Positions 36,830 through 48,500 of a stretch of 64,000 bases of DNA are shown in pieces; the stretch's first letter is position 1, and every line of letters begins with the position of its first letter. The DNA comes from Agapanthus africanus. Lineage: Eukaryota; Streptophyta; Magnoliopsida; Asparagales; Amaryllidaceae. The notes under the pieces were generated by a model, which searched no databases, had not been told where the DNA came from, and saw nothing but the letters and a program-made list of their open reading frames with translations. Made by a program: the position numbers and the translations under genes. Location of the stretch: positions 826,390,353 to 826,454,352 of the forward strand of contig CM057338.1 of NCBI GenBank assembly GCA_030015575.1, written 5' to 3'.

Positions 36830-37420
36830 GGCACCATAGGTGAGGCAAGGGTTGGCCCTTCTACGGTTGGTCCATTGGTACTGTAGCATGTGATGAGTAT
36901 TTTTAAACTGCGCTCAAGTGTTGAGCTTTTTGGGAAATTTTGGGTGTTTGTTGATTCGATCGGAATGTTTAACGTCGTCTAGCTTTTTCTGGAATATGAT
37001 ACAATATGTAGAATTCATATAGTTAGGCATGAAATCCAAAGTATGTGATATTTTGGGTTTATGATGTCTAAGGTGATTGTGGATTCCAAATGTTGTAGTT
37101 TGACATTTTCTTTTCTGCGACCGTAAGTGTAATATGTGGTGTATCACCGTTTTTGTTGCTATATGTCAAAGACAATTGTGATACGTATATTTATTTATGT
37201 TGATGACATGTGATGTTATGTGTTACTGTGATATGTTATATTGGATCGTCGTGTTTTGAATAGCCGGGGGTTTTATGTGAGATGAGAGTTTTATTTTCAT
37301 TCATGTAAAATTCATTGTATGTAATATTCTTTTATTGGGGCACTTCGGGGTTGAGGATGATGTCACCATTGTTGTATATTATTTACTTTTCCGCATTAGA
37401 ATATACCCAAGGAGGGGAGC

Positions 37421-37522
37421 ACAAGTAACCGGGTTCAAGAGTCTAGTGGGAGATCGTCTCGAGGAGTCGAGACCGGGTCTCCTAACTCTAGAATTGGGAG
37501 GGTTGCTTGTCACTCTCGTAGG
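37421..37522 (+). other. Two-part leader hairpin, element F
   Basis: Outer arms CAAGTAACC/GGTTGCTTG (one G-U) and inner CTCGAGGAGTCGAG. Frame GGAGGGGAGC...CGTAGGGG as in the other elements. Confidence 0.55.
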
Positions 37523-37954
37523 GGTCTAGGGATGTGGGTTTGGCTATTCATCACGACCGTGGAATCCGTGTTTTATACAGGCTTAAATTAAAACACGAAA
37601 TTTCTAGTATATCCAATATTTCATATGTTATCATCTGCTGCTGATATTCTGTGATGTGATCACTTTATATGCGTGAGACGAATGCTTTATTATTGTATAT
37701 ATGATATATAATAAACGTTGCTTATATTTTACACCCGTGCTAGTCCCGTCCCACTATGCCGTTAGTTAAGTAACCTAACGGTGCATAACGGGACACTGTG
37801 GCGAATACAGATAGCATAAGCGTACGTTGTATTTTCGTTTCTTCTGTAATGCTTAGGAAGCATAAATGATGGGATTTTAATAATGAGATTAATGAAAAGA
37901 AAAGAAACCTAAAAGATGTTGTAGAATCATATTTTCAAAAGGGTAGCTCTAGTT

Positions 37955-38210
37955 TTTACTTTGCATAGCGGTATTCCTTCTAGAATATCCAGCACCTTAT
38001 TCGATAAGGAAATAGCCGAGATCCCTTCACCGGGAGTGACCTCTTTAGCGAAACTAGCAGATGCTACAATCCACTTGGTTTTGTTTGTTGATTGCTTCTT
38101 TTAGTTCTTTCTTTGCATAGCGGTATTTATGAAATATCCTGCACCTTATTCGATAAGGAAAGAGCCGAGATCCCTTCACCGGGAGTGACCTCTTTAGCAA
38201 AACTAGTAAA
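37955..38210 (+). repeat. Tandem leader unit, two copies about 150 bp apart, element F
   Basis: Copy one has GGTATTC/GAATATCC; copy two has GGTATTT/AAATATCC, a paired change. Both have CCTTATTCGATAAGG and GAGATCCCTTCACCGGGAGT. Confidence 0.65.
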
Positions 38211-38346
38211 AAGCCTCAAAAACACTCCTTTTCAAAAATCACTTGTATCTACAACTACATCAAGTTCATTACGCTCATGGTTTTCTTAAAAACCTGCGTA
38301 GCCCTCCGACATTTCAGATAAGTACCACTTAGTATTCGTGCTACGT

Positions 38347-38543
38347 TTGTTGACCTGCGTCAAGGCATAGTGTGCGTTAGCTATTTAGTACTTATCTGCA
38401 AAAGCATGTGATGCAATTGGATTAAGGTAGTCGTGCGACTTTGTTGACCTGCGTCAAGGGTCGTACGGGTAGGTTTAATTCAATCATGAAATGTACGGGT
38501 TGAACTTGACTAGCGAACTATGGTTTGTTGACTTGCGTCAAGG
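38347..38543 (+). repeat. Three-word stem-loop array, element F
   Basis: TTGTTGACCTGCGTCAAGG at 38,347 and 38,441 and TTGTTGACTTGCGTCAAGG at 38,525. Spacing 94 and 84 bp. The third word is framed by CTAGCG/CGCTAG and CTAT/ATAG. Confidence 0.72.
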
Positions 38544-38963
38544 TTATAGGACGCTAGGGGCAAAATATTATCGGGAATTTCAAGTGTTGAAATTTGCAAT
38601 GAGATTGCATACCTTCTATATGATAGTCGGATCCCGATCCCACTGTGAGCAAAAGTTGCTCCCGGGAGAGTTTTGCACTTTACAATTAGCTAACTCATTA
38701 GGTGTCTAGAAAGGTGTCAACGGGGCTACGCCTCTGGGAAAATGAGGTTTATTTTAATTAGTTCCGTGCGAAAGCACAGGGAACCTCCTTCATAAGTACC
38801 GGCACTGGCCTGGCTGAACGGTTAGAGAAGTTGTAGAATGCAATTAATCCTGGTTGAATTTTCTTTTTAAAGGTTTGAAGGAAAATTTGAGAATAGCAGT
38901 GGGAGACATCGATTAGATATGATAAATAACCAATCTGATCTTTGCAAGAGCATACGCTAAGTT

Positions 38964-38984
38964 TTCTTATCTCTCTCTCTCCAG
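38964..38984 (+). other. Candidate 3' splice site, element F
   Basis: CTCTCTCTCTCCAG, then GTAGCGACC and ATG at 38,994. Confidence 0.6.
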
Positions 38985-41624
38985 GTAGCGACCATGTCAG
39001 GCATTAATCGAGATAATAATATGGATGTATTGACCGAACCCGCTTTTTATGCTGAACAGGGAAACGTTGGTTCCGCTCCAACTTATAATTGTTATAAGTC
39101 CGAGAAGGAAATAGGAATATATCCGGATTTCCACGCCACCCAAATGAAGAATGAGCATGTTGATGCGTCTTCTTCGGGTATGCTAGTTACCGAGAATTGT
39201 TTCTCAGTACACTCTACGTCCTGAGTATTAGATACCGGATCGGAATCCCACATATGTAATATGTTACATGGGCTAAAGAAAGGTAGAGAACAGGGAGATG
39301 GTGATCAATCCGTAAGAGTAGGGAATGGTGCAAATGTTGCAGCCAAAGCAGTTGGCGAATATCACCTTGTATTACCAAATGGTAATACATTGATTCTGAA
39401 TGAATACTATTACATACCGACCCTGATATGCAATCTTATATCAGTTTCTTTATTAAGTAAAGAAGGATATAACTTTGTAGTATAGGATAATGTTATGAAC
39501 ATCTTCCAGGATCAAAAGTTGATTAGATCAGGCTCGTTAAATATGGCATATACGTTCTAAATCAAACCACAATTCTTAGCATACAAAACACACACAAGAG
39601 GAAGAGTTCAGAAATGAACGAATCCTTCTTGTGGCATTGTAGACTAGGTCATATCAATGTGACACGACTAGCTAAGTTACATAAGGATGGATATTTAAAT
39701 CCGTTCGAATTATCATCTTATGAAACTTGCCAGTCATGTCTCAAAGGCAAGATGACCAAAACTCCATTTACAGGACACAGAGAAAGAGCTAGTGAGCTCT
39801 TAGGACTGATACATAGTGATGTATGTGGTCCTATGTCTACACATGCCAGGAATGGTTCTTCCTACTTCATTACATTCACTGACGATCTCTCAAGATACGG
39901 ACATGTGTTCCTGATGAAACACAAGTCTGAAGCTTTTGAGAAATTCAAGGAATATAAATCCGAAGTCGAGAACCAAACGGGTAAAAATATTAAAATCCTA
40001 CAATCCGATCGGGAAGGAGAATACTTGAGCACGAATTCCGTGACTATCTAAAAGAGAATGGGATTCTCTCTCAGCTTACTCCTCCATATACACCACAGCA
40101 CAACGGTGTATCAGAGCGGAGGAATCGCACCCTATTGGATATGGTGCGCTCTATGATGAGCACTGCTGAGTTGCCTATTTTCTTTTGGGGACATGCACTA
40201 GGAACAGCTGCGGACCTATTGAATATGGTTCCTACCAAATCAGTGCCTACCACTCCATATGAGATATGGAAGGGGAAGAGACCATGTCTTAATTATGTTA
40301 AGATATGGCGTTGTCCGGCCTATGTCAAAAGGCACAATCCAGACAAACTCGAGGCAAGGTCTGTTCTGTGCAAGTTTGTAGGATATCCCAAGCATTCACG
40401 GGGGCATATCTTCTACCACTCTGAGGAACAAAAGTTGTTTGTTGCTCAATATGCCACCTTTTTAGAAAAGGAATTTCTTGCAAAAGAAATTACTGGTCAT
40501 GAGGTAGAACTGGAAGAGGCACCAGCAGTACAAACTACAAGAGAAGATTTGGTGGAACCAGAGGATTCAGTAGTTCCCAACGAACCCCAGCCTCTCCGCC
40601 GATCTAGTAGGGTTCCTCGTCCACCAGAGAGATACTACGGGTTTCACATTGACGGTAGGAGCGAGAATTGCATCATGGTAGATGATGACCCAACTAGCTT
40701 CGAGCAGGCCATCACGAGTGGGGACTCTGTGAAATGGCTGGATGCAATGCGATCTGAGATAGAATCTATGTACACCAACAAAGTATGGACTTTGGAAGTT
40801 GCTCCTGAAGGGGTAAAACCCATCGGGAGCAAATGGATCTTTAAGAAGAAAATTGGGGTAGATGGAAAAGTTGAGACTTTCAAAGCTAGATTAGTTGCAA
40901 AAGGTTTTCGTCAATGACCAGGTGTGGACTATGATAAAACCTTTTCTCTAGTGGCTATGCTTAAATCCATTCGGATCCTGCTTGCCATCGATGCATACCA
41001 TGACTACGAAATCTGGCAAATGGATGTTAAGACCACCTTTCTAAATGGTGATTTAGAAGAGTGCGTGTACATGACTCAACCAGAGGGCTTCGTGGACAGT
41101 GGGAGCAGCGGAAAGGTGTGCAAGCTACTTAAATCCATCTACAAGTTAAAGCAGGCATCGCGGAGTTTGAACATCTGTTTTGATGTAGTAGTCAAAGAGT
41201 TTGACTTCATCAAAAATGTAGATGAACCTTGTATATACAAGAAGGTGGCAGAGAGTAAGATTGTCTTCCTCGTATTGTACGTGGATAACATACTCTTGAT
41301 AGGAAATGATGTTCCTTTGCTGCACTCGGTCAAGCTCTTCTTATCACATAGATTCTCAATGAAAGATCTAGGTGATGCCTTCTACATCTTGGAAATTAAG
41401 ATTTATAGAGATAGATCTAAACGGATACTGGGATTGTCCCAATCCAGGTACATTGACACCATACTAAAGAGGTTTAGTATGGAAGAATCCAAGCGTGGGA
41501 ATTTACCCACGATCATAGGACTCACTCTCTCCAAAGAGATGTCTCCCAAGACTGATTTGGAGAGAGCTCGCATGCAAGGGATACCCTATGCTTCGGCAGT
41601 AGGCTCTATCATGTATGTGATATT
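38985..41624 (+). pseudogene. F pol fossil: short leader peptide, protease, integrase, RT
   Basis: First ATG at 38,994. The leader peptide (EQGNVGSAPTYNCYKSEKE) leads to protease (DTGSESHICN near 39,230). Integrase follows with LWHCRLGHINVTRL, CQSCLKGKMTKTPF, HSDVCGPMSTHAR (39,620-39,850) and YTPQHNGVSERRNR near 40,100. The linker and RT run from about 40,600 to 41,600 with [11 protein letters not shown] and a slightly altered YVDNILLIGND near 41,280. RNase H is cut off by A4. No capsid or CCHC knuckle between leader and protease. About five breaks. Among the gag-less copies it is one of the better kept. Confidence 0.86.
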
Positions 41625-43511
41625 TGTTAGTGTATATGCCCTAGGGGCCATTATTGTATCATACTAGCTTGTATATTACTTAATGGAAGCTTGGGATATT
41701 CACAGTTATATTAACAGTCTTGCTAAACATGGTAGTATGCTACTTGGTTTATATCTATCTTAATATGTGTGTACGTATTGATAGAGCCCTTAGGATCTTG
41801 CTTGACTACCAGCGTTGTGATGGCAGTCACACTAGTAGGGGCTGGGTAGTCTATAAGCACATCCTTTTTCAGGTCCCTAGTTGTAAGATTATAGAGACAG
41901 GGCATCGATACTCCGAAGTAGACTAGTGTGTACGCTTCTCATCCCAGTTGGGGAGATGGTCTATCCCACAGCCATCAGTACGTCGTACTGGAGATAGTAT
42001 ATAGGTGCTCGTTGGGTTACAAGTACACCGGACAGGACTCGCAGGAAACTGTTGGTTGGTATTATACCCGTCGTCAGTTAACAGTTCCCAAGTAACATGA
42101 GTACAGCATAGTCCGCAGACTTAACACTGCTGCTTCGCCTCGAGTGTGTTCCCACTGTTCTTAGATTGCTACCCTACCATGGCTCAAAGGAGTCATGCAA
42201 ACAGGTAGCAGTTGGGTGCAGTCCCGAGCACTTGGAGGCAGTGGCGGTTAGACAGGATTCGTCTCTCCCGGTATTGGGAGTTGATACCACGCTGTGTTTG
42301 GAGAACCATTACGCAAAGTCCCTGGCCAGGGCAAGCGAGATTTACTGGTAGGTTTTCCAGTAGTTTCTCAAGGTGTAATGGGCTTCACTCCGACACGACT
42401 TATATCGCTTTCAGGGGACTGACGCTTGCCGCCCCCCTAGGCCCGATTTGCGGTAGTCCTAGATGAACAGACCGGAGAGATTGTCACATCAGGCTCGGTA
42501 GGAGTTTGGATGGGTTTCCTCATCGGCCTTCTTATCGACATCTACCTGGGGACCGTTACGTACAGCTAGTGCCGCTTGCGGTCTGTGGTTAAACCCACTG
42601 CGAGCGTAGTAGTCGAGTCTTTAGAGGTCCACACAGAGAGTTTCCCTGCTTCGGGCGAAACGATATAGAGGTCGTATGGTTTTACGACAGGGTTCGGACA
42701 CGCACGTGCATTTATGCACGTACGATGTTCGGACAGTTTTTACTAGCGGGTTTTGGTTTAAGCCAGATTCTAGTATCGGATTATTGGATTTATACAGTCT
42801 AAAGTATTTCCGTGTTTTCACGGATGGGAGGGGCGTTCTCGTAATTTGTCAAGAACCTTCTAGAAGATTGATGACATGGAGGCTAAGGTGGCATTTGCAT
42901 TTATTGGATTAATGAGTCATGGTGTGATTCATCCATGGAGTTAATGATGCATTTATGATTTAAATGACTCATGAGATGAATCACTATGTGAATTAATGAA
43001 GCATGATGACACATTATTATTTGTTATTCATTTAATAATATCATATGCTTCATATATTCACAAATGAATCATTATTCCAAAAGGATTCTCATTCTCACCT
43101 TCTCTCTCCTCAAGCTCTCTCTCTTCAAACCCTAACCCTAACCTCTCATGTGTTGAGATCAAGGGTTAGCAAGAATAATTGATCCATAATCCCACTCTAT
43201 ATCCTCTAGGTTGCTTTGATTAGCACTTTTAGTAACCTAGTTACCTCAAGTTAGAGGTCAAGCTTGGAGAAGTAGCTCTCGGGTGGATCTTCTATTACAA
43301 ATAGGAGGCCGACGAGGAGGTGGTCAACGAGAAGAAGAAGGACTTGGTTCATAAGGTATAATCTTCTTTCATAGTAGCTAATCCCTCCTATGATGTTGTT
43401 AGTTAAGGTTTGGCAAAGATCCGTAAGTTGTCGATGTTTGTTTTAAACAAAATGATTGTTTTACCTATTCCGCCTCCCCGCAACTCGTGGGGTGTCTAAC
43501 GTCGACTTACA
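41625..43511 (+). repeat. A4 5' LTR (1,887 bp)
   Basis: TGTTAGTGTATATGCCC to CGACTTACA. Palindrome CCCTGGCCAGGG at 42,320-42,331. Telo-box-like AAACCCTAACCCTAACC at about 43,126-43,142 in the likely RNA start region. Donor-like AAG|GTATAA at 43,353-43,361. U5 hairpin CCCCGC/GTGGGG at 43,476-43,492. It lacks the TTGAC cluster of A1 and A2. Confidence 0.9.
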
Positions 43512-43512
43512 G

Positions 43513-43525
43513 TGGTATCAGAGCC
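43513..43525 (+). other. A4 primer-binding site
   Basis: TGGTATCAGAGCC, one base after the LTR end. Confidence 0.92.
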
Positions 43526-43706
43526 TCGCTAAACCATAACTAACTTATTAGCAAAGTCATTAGAAATTCGATAGCGAAAAAATCCCGAAAACACGACTTT
43601 TTCACCAAGTTTCTGTCGTTTTTAAAACGGGGTCTAAAAAATTTTTCAGAGACCCTTAAAATTACAAGCAGGAAAATATAAGAATACTGGAGAAATTTGG
43701 GTTCCT

Positions 43707-43784
43707 GACTCGGCCAAACAACCGCGGAACCGCGGTCGATCCATGCGATCCGCCGCGGATCCGCGGCCGAGTTGAAGCCGAGTC
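43707..43784 (+). other. GC-rich hairpin downstream of primer-binding site, element A4
   Basis: Outer arms GACTCGGC and GCCGAGTC, inner arms CCGCGG and CCGCGG, tip CGATCCATGCGATCC. It starts about 180 bases after the primer-binding site. Confidence 0.62.
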
Positions 43785-44223
43785 ATCCCAAAATTCCCCA
43801 GTAACTCTTCTGTGTTAATTTTGGTTTTTCTGGGATATTTGTTTTCTGCTCAAGTCTCAGGTGCACAGAGAAGTTTTTGAAGTAGAATCAATTGCGTTTG
43901 CTTGATCGAAATTCTAAGATGTTTGACTAATTTGATTATATATATGATTTGTATAATGTGTTCGTAAACCTTCCCTAACTGCTAGTATGTCGGTTGGCAG
44001 GGGGTTGCACATTTCTGTAATGTTTTTACTGTTTGTGTTTGTGGACTTGTTGTATTGTCGTGAATGTATAGCCGGGGATGTGAGACGAGCGTTTCTTTCA
44101 TTCAAATGTAATTTGTAAATTGTTGTAATATTCTTTTGCGGGGCACATCCAGGTTGCGGTTGTAGCCACCGTTGTATTATTTCATTTACTGATTTTTGCT
44201 CCTAGGATAGACCCAAGGTGGGG

Positions 44224-44332
44224 TGCACAAACTACCGGGTACTTTGAAGTGTTTAGTGGCCTACTCACGTTGTTGAGGGAGACCGCTTCACTTCGGGTAC
44301 TTGGCGGGTAGTTTGCCGTACCCATAGGAGTC
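44224..44332 (+). other. Two-part leader hairpin, element A4
   Basis: Outer arms CAAACTACC/GGTAGTTTG and inner arms GAAGTG/CACTTC with GTAC/GTAC beside them. None of these arm sequences occurs in C, F or D3, yet all pair. Confidence 0.62.
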
Positions 44333-44891
44333 TAGGGTGGGGTTTTGGCTATTCATCACGACTGTGTAATCCATCTTTCTTTACAAGCTCAAAAGGAATG
44401 CGGATTCGTAGAAAATCCAATATGTTCATCTGTGATCTAGAATGCCTATTATTGCGTCTGACGAATGTACAATATCTATATATGATAGCTATTTAGACGT
44501 CACTTATGTTTTACACCCACGCTAGCCCAGCCCCCGCTCTGTCGTTAGTTAAGTAACCTAACGGGTGATGACGGGACCCAGTGGCGAATGCGGATGGCAT
44601 AAGAGGACGTTGTATTTTCATTGTTTTCTGCAATGATAGGTTAATTGATGGGACGCATTATATTAATGCAAAGAAAATAAACCAAAGTTGAATCGTTGGA
44701 ACAGTTTAAAAGAAACCACTCGGTTATTTTAAAACAGAGGATATTTTTTAAATTGCGGAGCTTTAACCACTGCTTTTAAAAGCTATCAGGTTCCTTCAAT
44801 CATATCAAGTTCACTACGTTCACGGTTTCGCCAAAACCATTCGTAGCCCTCCGTCATTTCATTTGGGTATTCAGTAGTATTCAAGCTATGT

Positions 44892-45086
44892 ATTTTAACC
44901 AAAGCCAAGGCATAGTGTTTGGTAGCTGCTGGGTATTCATTTGTTGCATAGATAGATGAGTTAGTTTGGGGCAATCGTATTATCATTTGACCAAAGTCAG
45001 GAGTATGTACGGATGGGTTCAAATTAACAAGTTAATGATGGGTAGAACTTGACATGTGACTTATGACATTTTGATCAAAGCCAAGG
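44892..45086 (+). repeat. Three-word stem-loop array, element A4
   Basis: TTTTAACCAAAGCCAAGG (44,892), ATTTGACCAAAGTCAGG (44,984), TTTTGATCAAAGCCAAGG (45,069). Spacing 92 and 85 bp. The third word is framed by CTTATGAC/GTCATAAG. Confidence 0.68.
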
Positions 45087-45559
45087 TCATAAGAGCATGG
45101 GGCAAAAATTTATATCGGGAATTTCTAAAGAAACAGAAATTTGCAAAGAGATGCAAACCATTTGGAGTTTGATGAATGTTGGTAGGATTCCTTCAGCATT
45201 ATCACACGATGATATTTGGATCCCGATCCTACTGTGAGTATCCGCTACTCATCAGGAGATTCGTCACTTAACGATCAATGCTATAAACCAAGTAGGTGCC
45301 GAGAAAGGTGTCAGCGGGGCTACGCCCCCAGAGAAAAGAGGTTATTTAATTAAGGAACTTCGCGAAAGTGTTGGAAAATCTCCTTCGAAGTACCGACACT
45401 GGCCTGGCTGAACGGTTAAGCAAGTATTGTACAGTGAGAATAGTCCTGACTAGTTCTTCCTTTTTGGTTTGAGGAGGGATTCGAGAAACAGTGGGAGCCA
45501 TCCAGTTTAGATAAACTAAAAACCACTCTAAACTTGCAAGAGCATCATGCTAAAGTGTT

Positions 45560-45579
45560 CCCTCTCTCTCTCGTTGCAG
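45560..45579 (+). other. Candidate 3' splice site, element A4
   Basis: CCTCTCTCTCTCGTTGCAG, then CAACCCAGAAC and ATG at 45,591. Paired with the donor-like site near 43,355 it would define an intron of about 2.22 kb. Confidence 0.6.
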
Positions 45580-48500
45580 CAACCCAGAACATGACAGGCC
45601 TTAAGTTACTATTAGAAAAAATATATATTGATAGGGCCAAACTATAAAGATTGGCTGCAGAATGTCAAGATGGCTTTGACTTATGACAAATTGGAGTATG
45701 TCCTTACCACTAAGGCACCTGCAGTCCCTGGTCCTAAATCCAGTAATGCGGATAAGGAAATCCACAAGACCTGAGAGTTAGATTGTGCGAAGGCCAAGTG
45801 CATCGTGCTTGCCTCTATGAATAATGAACATCAGAGGAGGCACGAGGATATGGATCTTGAATCCATATTTCTCCATACAAAAGATCTGTATGGAGAGCAA
45901 TCTCGTATAGCAAGATACGAGACCTCGAAGAACTTGTTTCAGTCGAGGCTGGCCGTCGGATCATCTGTAGGAGAACATGTCCTAAAGATGATTGGCTATA
46001 TAGAAGAGCTCTCAGACCTCGGGACGACTTTGGAAAACGAGCTCTATACAGACTTGATTCTCCAGTCCCTTCCTTCCACCTACGCCCAGTTTATTCTGAA
46101 TTTCAACATTCAAAGAAAAGAAGTTGAACTTCCAGAACTCCTTAACATGTTGAGGAGTGCAGAAGGCACCTTGCAGAAGGCAAGGGAAACACCCGCTATG
46201 TTTGTTCGCGGTGCTTCTTCTTCCAGGTCCAAGACTAGGGCCAAAGGAAGGAAGATGAAGGCCGCTACCAAACCAAGAGGTGGTGTTAGTAAGGTGAGAG
46301 CTAAGGGAAAGACAAAAATTGCGGTGCCAGTAGTGGCAAAGGACGAGTGCTTCCACTGTCGTAGAAAAGGCCATTGGAAGAAAGATTGCAAAGCTTGGAA
46401 TGCCAAGAACCAGGAACCGAAGCAAACTGTGGTTTCGACTTCAGGTGTGTTTGTAATTGAAAAATGTCTGTCAATCAACTCTACTTCCTGGGTATTGGAT
46501 ACCGGATCAGGATCTCATATATGCAATTCGCTGCAGGCACTAAGAGACCGTAGAGAGCTGAAGGTTGGTGACATGACCCTTCAGGTTGCTAACAGAGCTA
46601 GCGTGGGTGCTATGTCCGTAGGGGATTATCACCTAGGATTGACGAGTGGACATATTTTGGTTTTGCATAACTGTTTTTGTGTACCCAGTTTAACGTGTAA
46701 TATCATATCGGTTTCGTTGTTATCAAAAGAAGGTTATGATTTCACGTTTATAAGCGATATTATTAACATCCACCTTAATCATGGTTTGATTGGGTCTGGT
46801 ACACTAGATAATGGTATATATGTCTTAAACCAATTACAGATTTTCAATGTCCAGAACACACTAAAAAGAAAGTCTCCAGATATAAATAAGGCTTTCTTAT
46901 GGCATTGTAGACTGGGTCACATCAATGAGACAAGGTTAACTAAGTTACATAGAGAAGGATATTTGGATTCGTTCGAATATCAATCTTATGCCGCTTGTCA
47001 ATCATGTCTCAAAGGAAAGATGACAAAGACTCCATTCACTGGACATGGAGTAAGAGCGAGCGAGCTCTTAGGACTCATACACAGCGATGTATGTGGTCCA
47101 ATGTCTACACATGCAAGAGATGGTTTTTCATATTTCATTACTTTTACGGGTGATTACTCTAGGTACGGATTCATTTTCTTGATGAAACATAAATCCGAGG
47201 CTTTTGAGAAATTCCAAGAGTATAAGAATGAAGTAGAAAACCAAACCGGCAAAAGTATCAAGACACTAAGATCTGATCGAGGTGGTGAATACTTAAGTGC
47301 CGAGTTCCTAGGTTACCTAAAAGAGAAAGGAATTCTCTCTCAGCTTACTCCTCCATACACTCCACAGCATAACGGTGTATCGGAGAGACGGAATCGAACC
47401 CTATTGGATATGGTACGTTCCATGATGAGTAATGCTGAGTTACCGCGATCTTTCTGGGGTTATGCGCTAGAATCAGCAGCATATCTTTTGAACAGGGCTC
47501 CTACCAAGACTGTGCCTACCACTCCATATCAGATGTGGAGTGGGAAGAAACCCCATCTTCAGCATATGAAGATATGGGGATGTCCAGCTTTTGTTAAAAA
47601 GCAGCATGCGGACAAACTCGAGGCACGATCAGTACAGTGTAAGTTTGTGGGATATCCAAAGAACTCCAAGGGGTATTTCTTCTATTACGCAGAGGAACAA
47701 AAGATTTTTGTTTCTCGTCATGCCCATTTTCTAGAATAGCAGTTTATAGAAAAGGAAACAAGTGGGAGCGAAATAGAACTGGAAGAAATTCCAGAACCAC
47801 AAACTACTACTGAAAGTTTGGTAGAACCAGTAGTTCAAGAAGAACAGGACATTCCCGCACCCCTCCGTAGGAGTAGTAGGCCGTCTCATCCGCCTGAGAG
47901 ATACTACTGTTTTCTTATAGATGGGGATAGAGAGGATTGCATCATTGATGATGATGAACCTACTAGCTTCCAGCAGGCCATCCAGAGCGGCGACTCGGTT
48001 CGATGGCTGTTAGTGTTTATGCCCTAGAAGGCCATTACTGTATCATACTAGTTTGTATATTACTTAATGGAAGCTTGGGATATTCACATGTATATGACAG
48101 TCTTGCTAAACATGGTAGTATGCTACTTGGTTTTTCTATCTTAATATGTGAGTGTACGTATTGATAGAGCTCTTAGGATCTTGCTTGTCTACCAGCGTTG
48201 TGATGGCAGTCACACTAGTGGGGGCTGGGTAGTCTACAAGCACATCCTTATTCAGGTCCCTGGTCGTTGGATTATCGAGACAGAGCATCGATACTCCGGA
48301 GTAGACTAGTGTGTACGCTTCTCATCCCAGTTGGGGAGATGGTCTGTCCCACAGCCGTCAGTACGTCGTACTGGAGATAGTATGCAGGTGCTCGTTAGGT
48401 TACGGGTACACCGGACAGGACTCACAGGGAACTGTTGGTTGGTTTTATACCAGTCGTCAGTAAACAGTTCCCAGGTGACATGAGTACAGCATAGTCCGCA

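Larger units (their letters stand above)
36237..38984 (+). other. F structured untranslated leader
   Basis: About 2.75 kb non-coding. Contains the leader hairpin (36,792-36,829), the two-part hairpin (37,421-37,522), a CCGTTAG/CTAACGG stem (about 37,759-37,780), two tandem units (about 37,955-38,210), the three-word array (38,347-38,543), and a textbook polypyrimidine-CAG site. It lacks the block of about 330 bp found in E and D3. Confidence 0.7.
33961..41624 (+). mobile_element. F: gag-less Ty1/copia element, left part
   Basis: 5' LTR, primer-binding site, leader and most of pol, up to the start of RNase H, where A4 is inserted (ATATT at 41,620-41,624 as likely target duplication). The rest of F, with its 3' LTR, should lie right of the window beyond A4's end. 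About five breaks in coding; no gag-like segment. Confidence 0.87.
43526..45579 (+). other. A4 structured untranslated leader
   Basis: About 2.05 kb non-coding. It holds the GC-rich hairpin (43,707-43,784), the two-part hairpin (44,224-44,332), a CGTTAG/CTAACG stem (about 44,542-44,563), the three-word array (44,892-45,086) and a polypyrimidine-CAG site. I see no copy of the tandem unit present in C, E, F and D3. Confidence 0.7.

Noticed and set aside
46012-46478. Long minus-strand frames opposite A4 gag
   Set aside because: They are the shadow of the gag frame, with no motif and no counterpart elsewhere.
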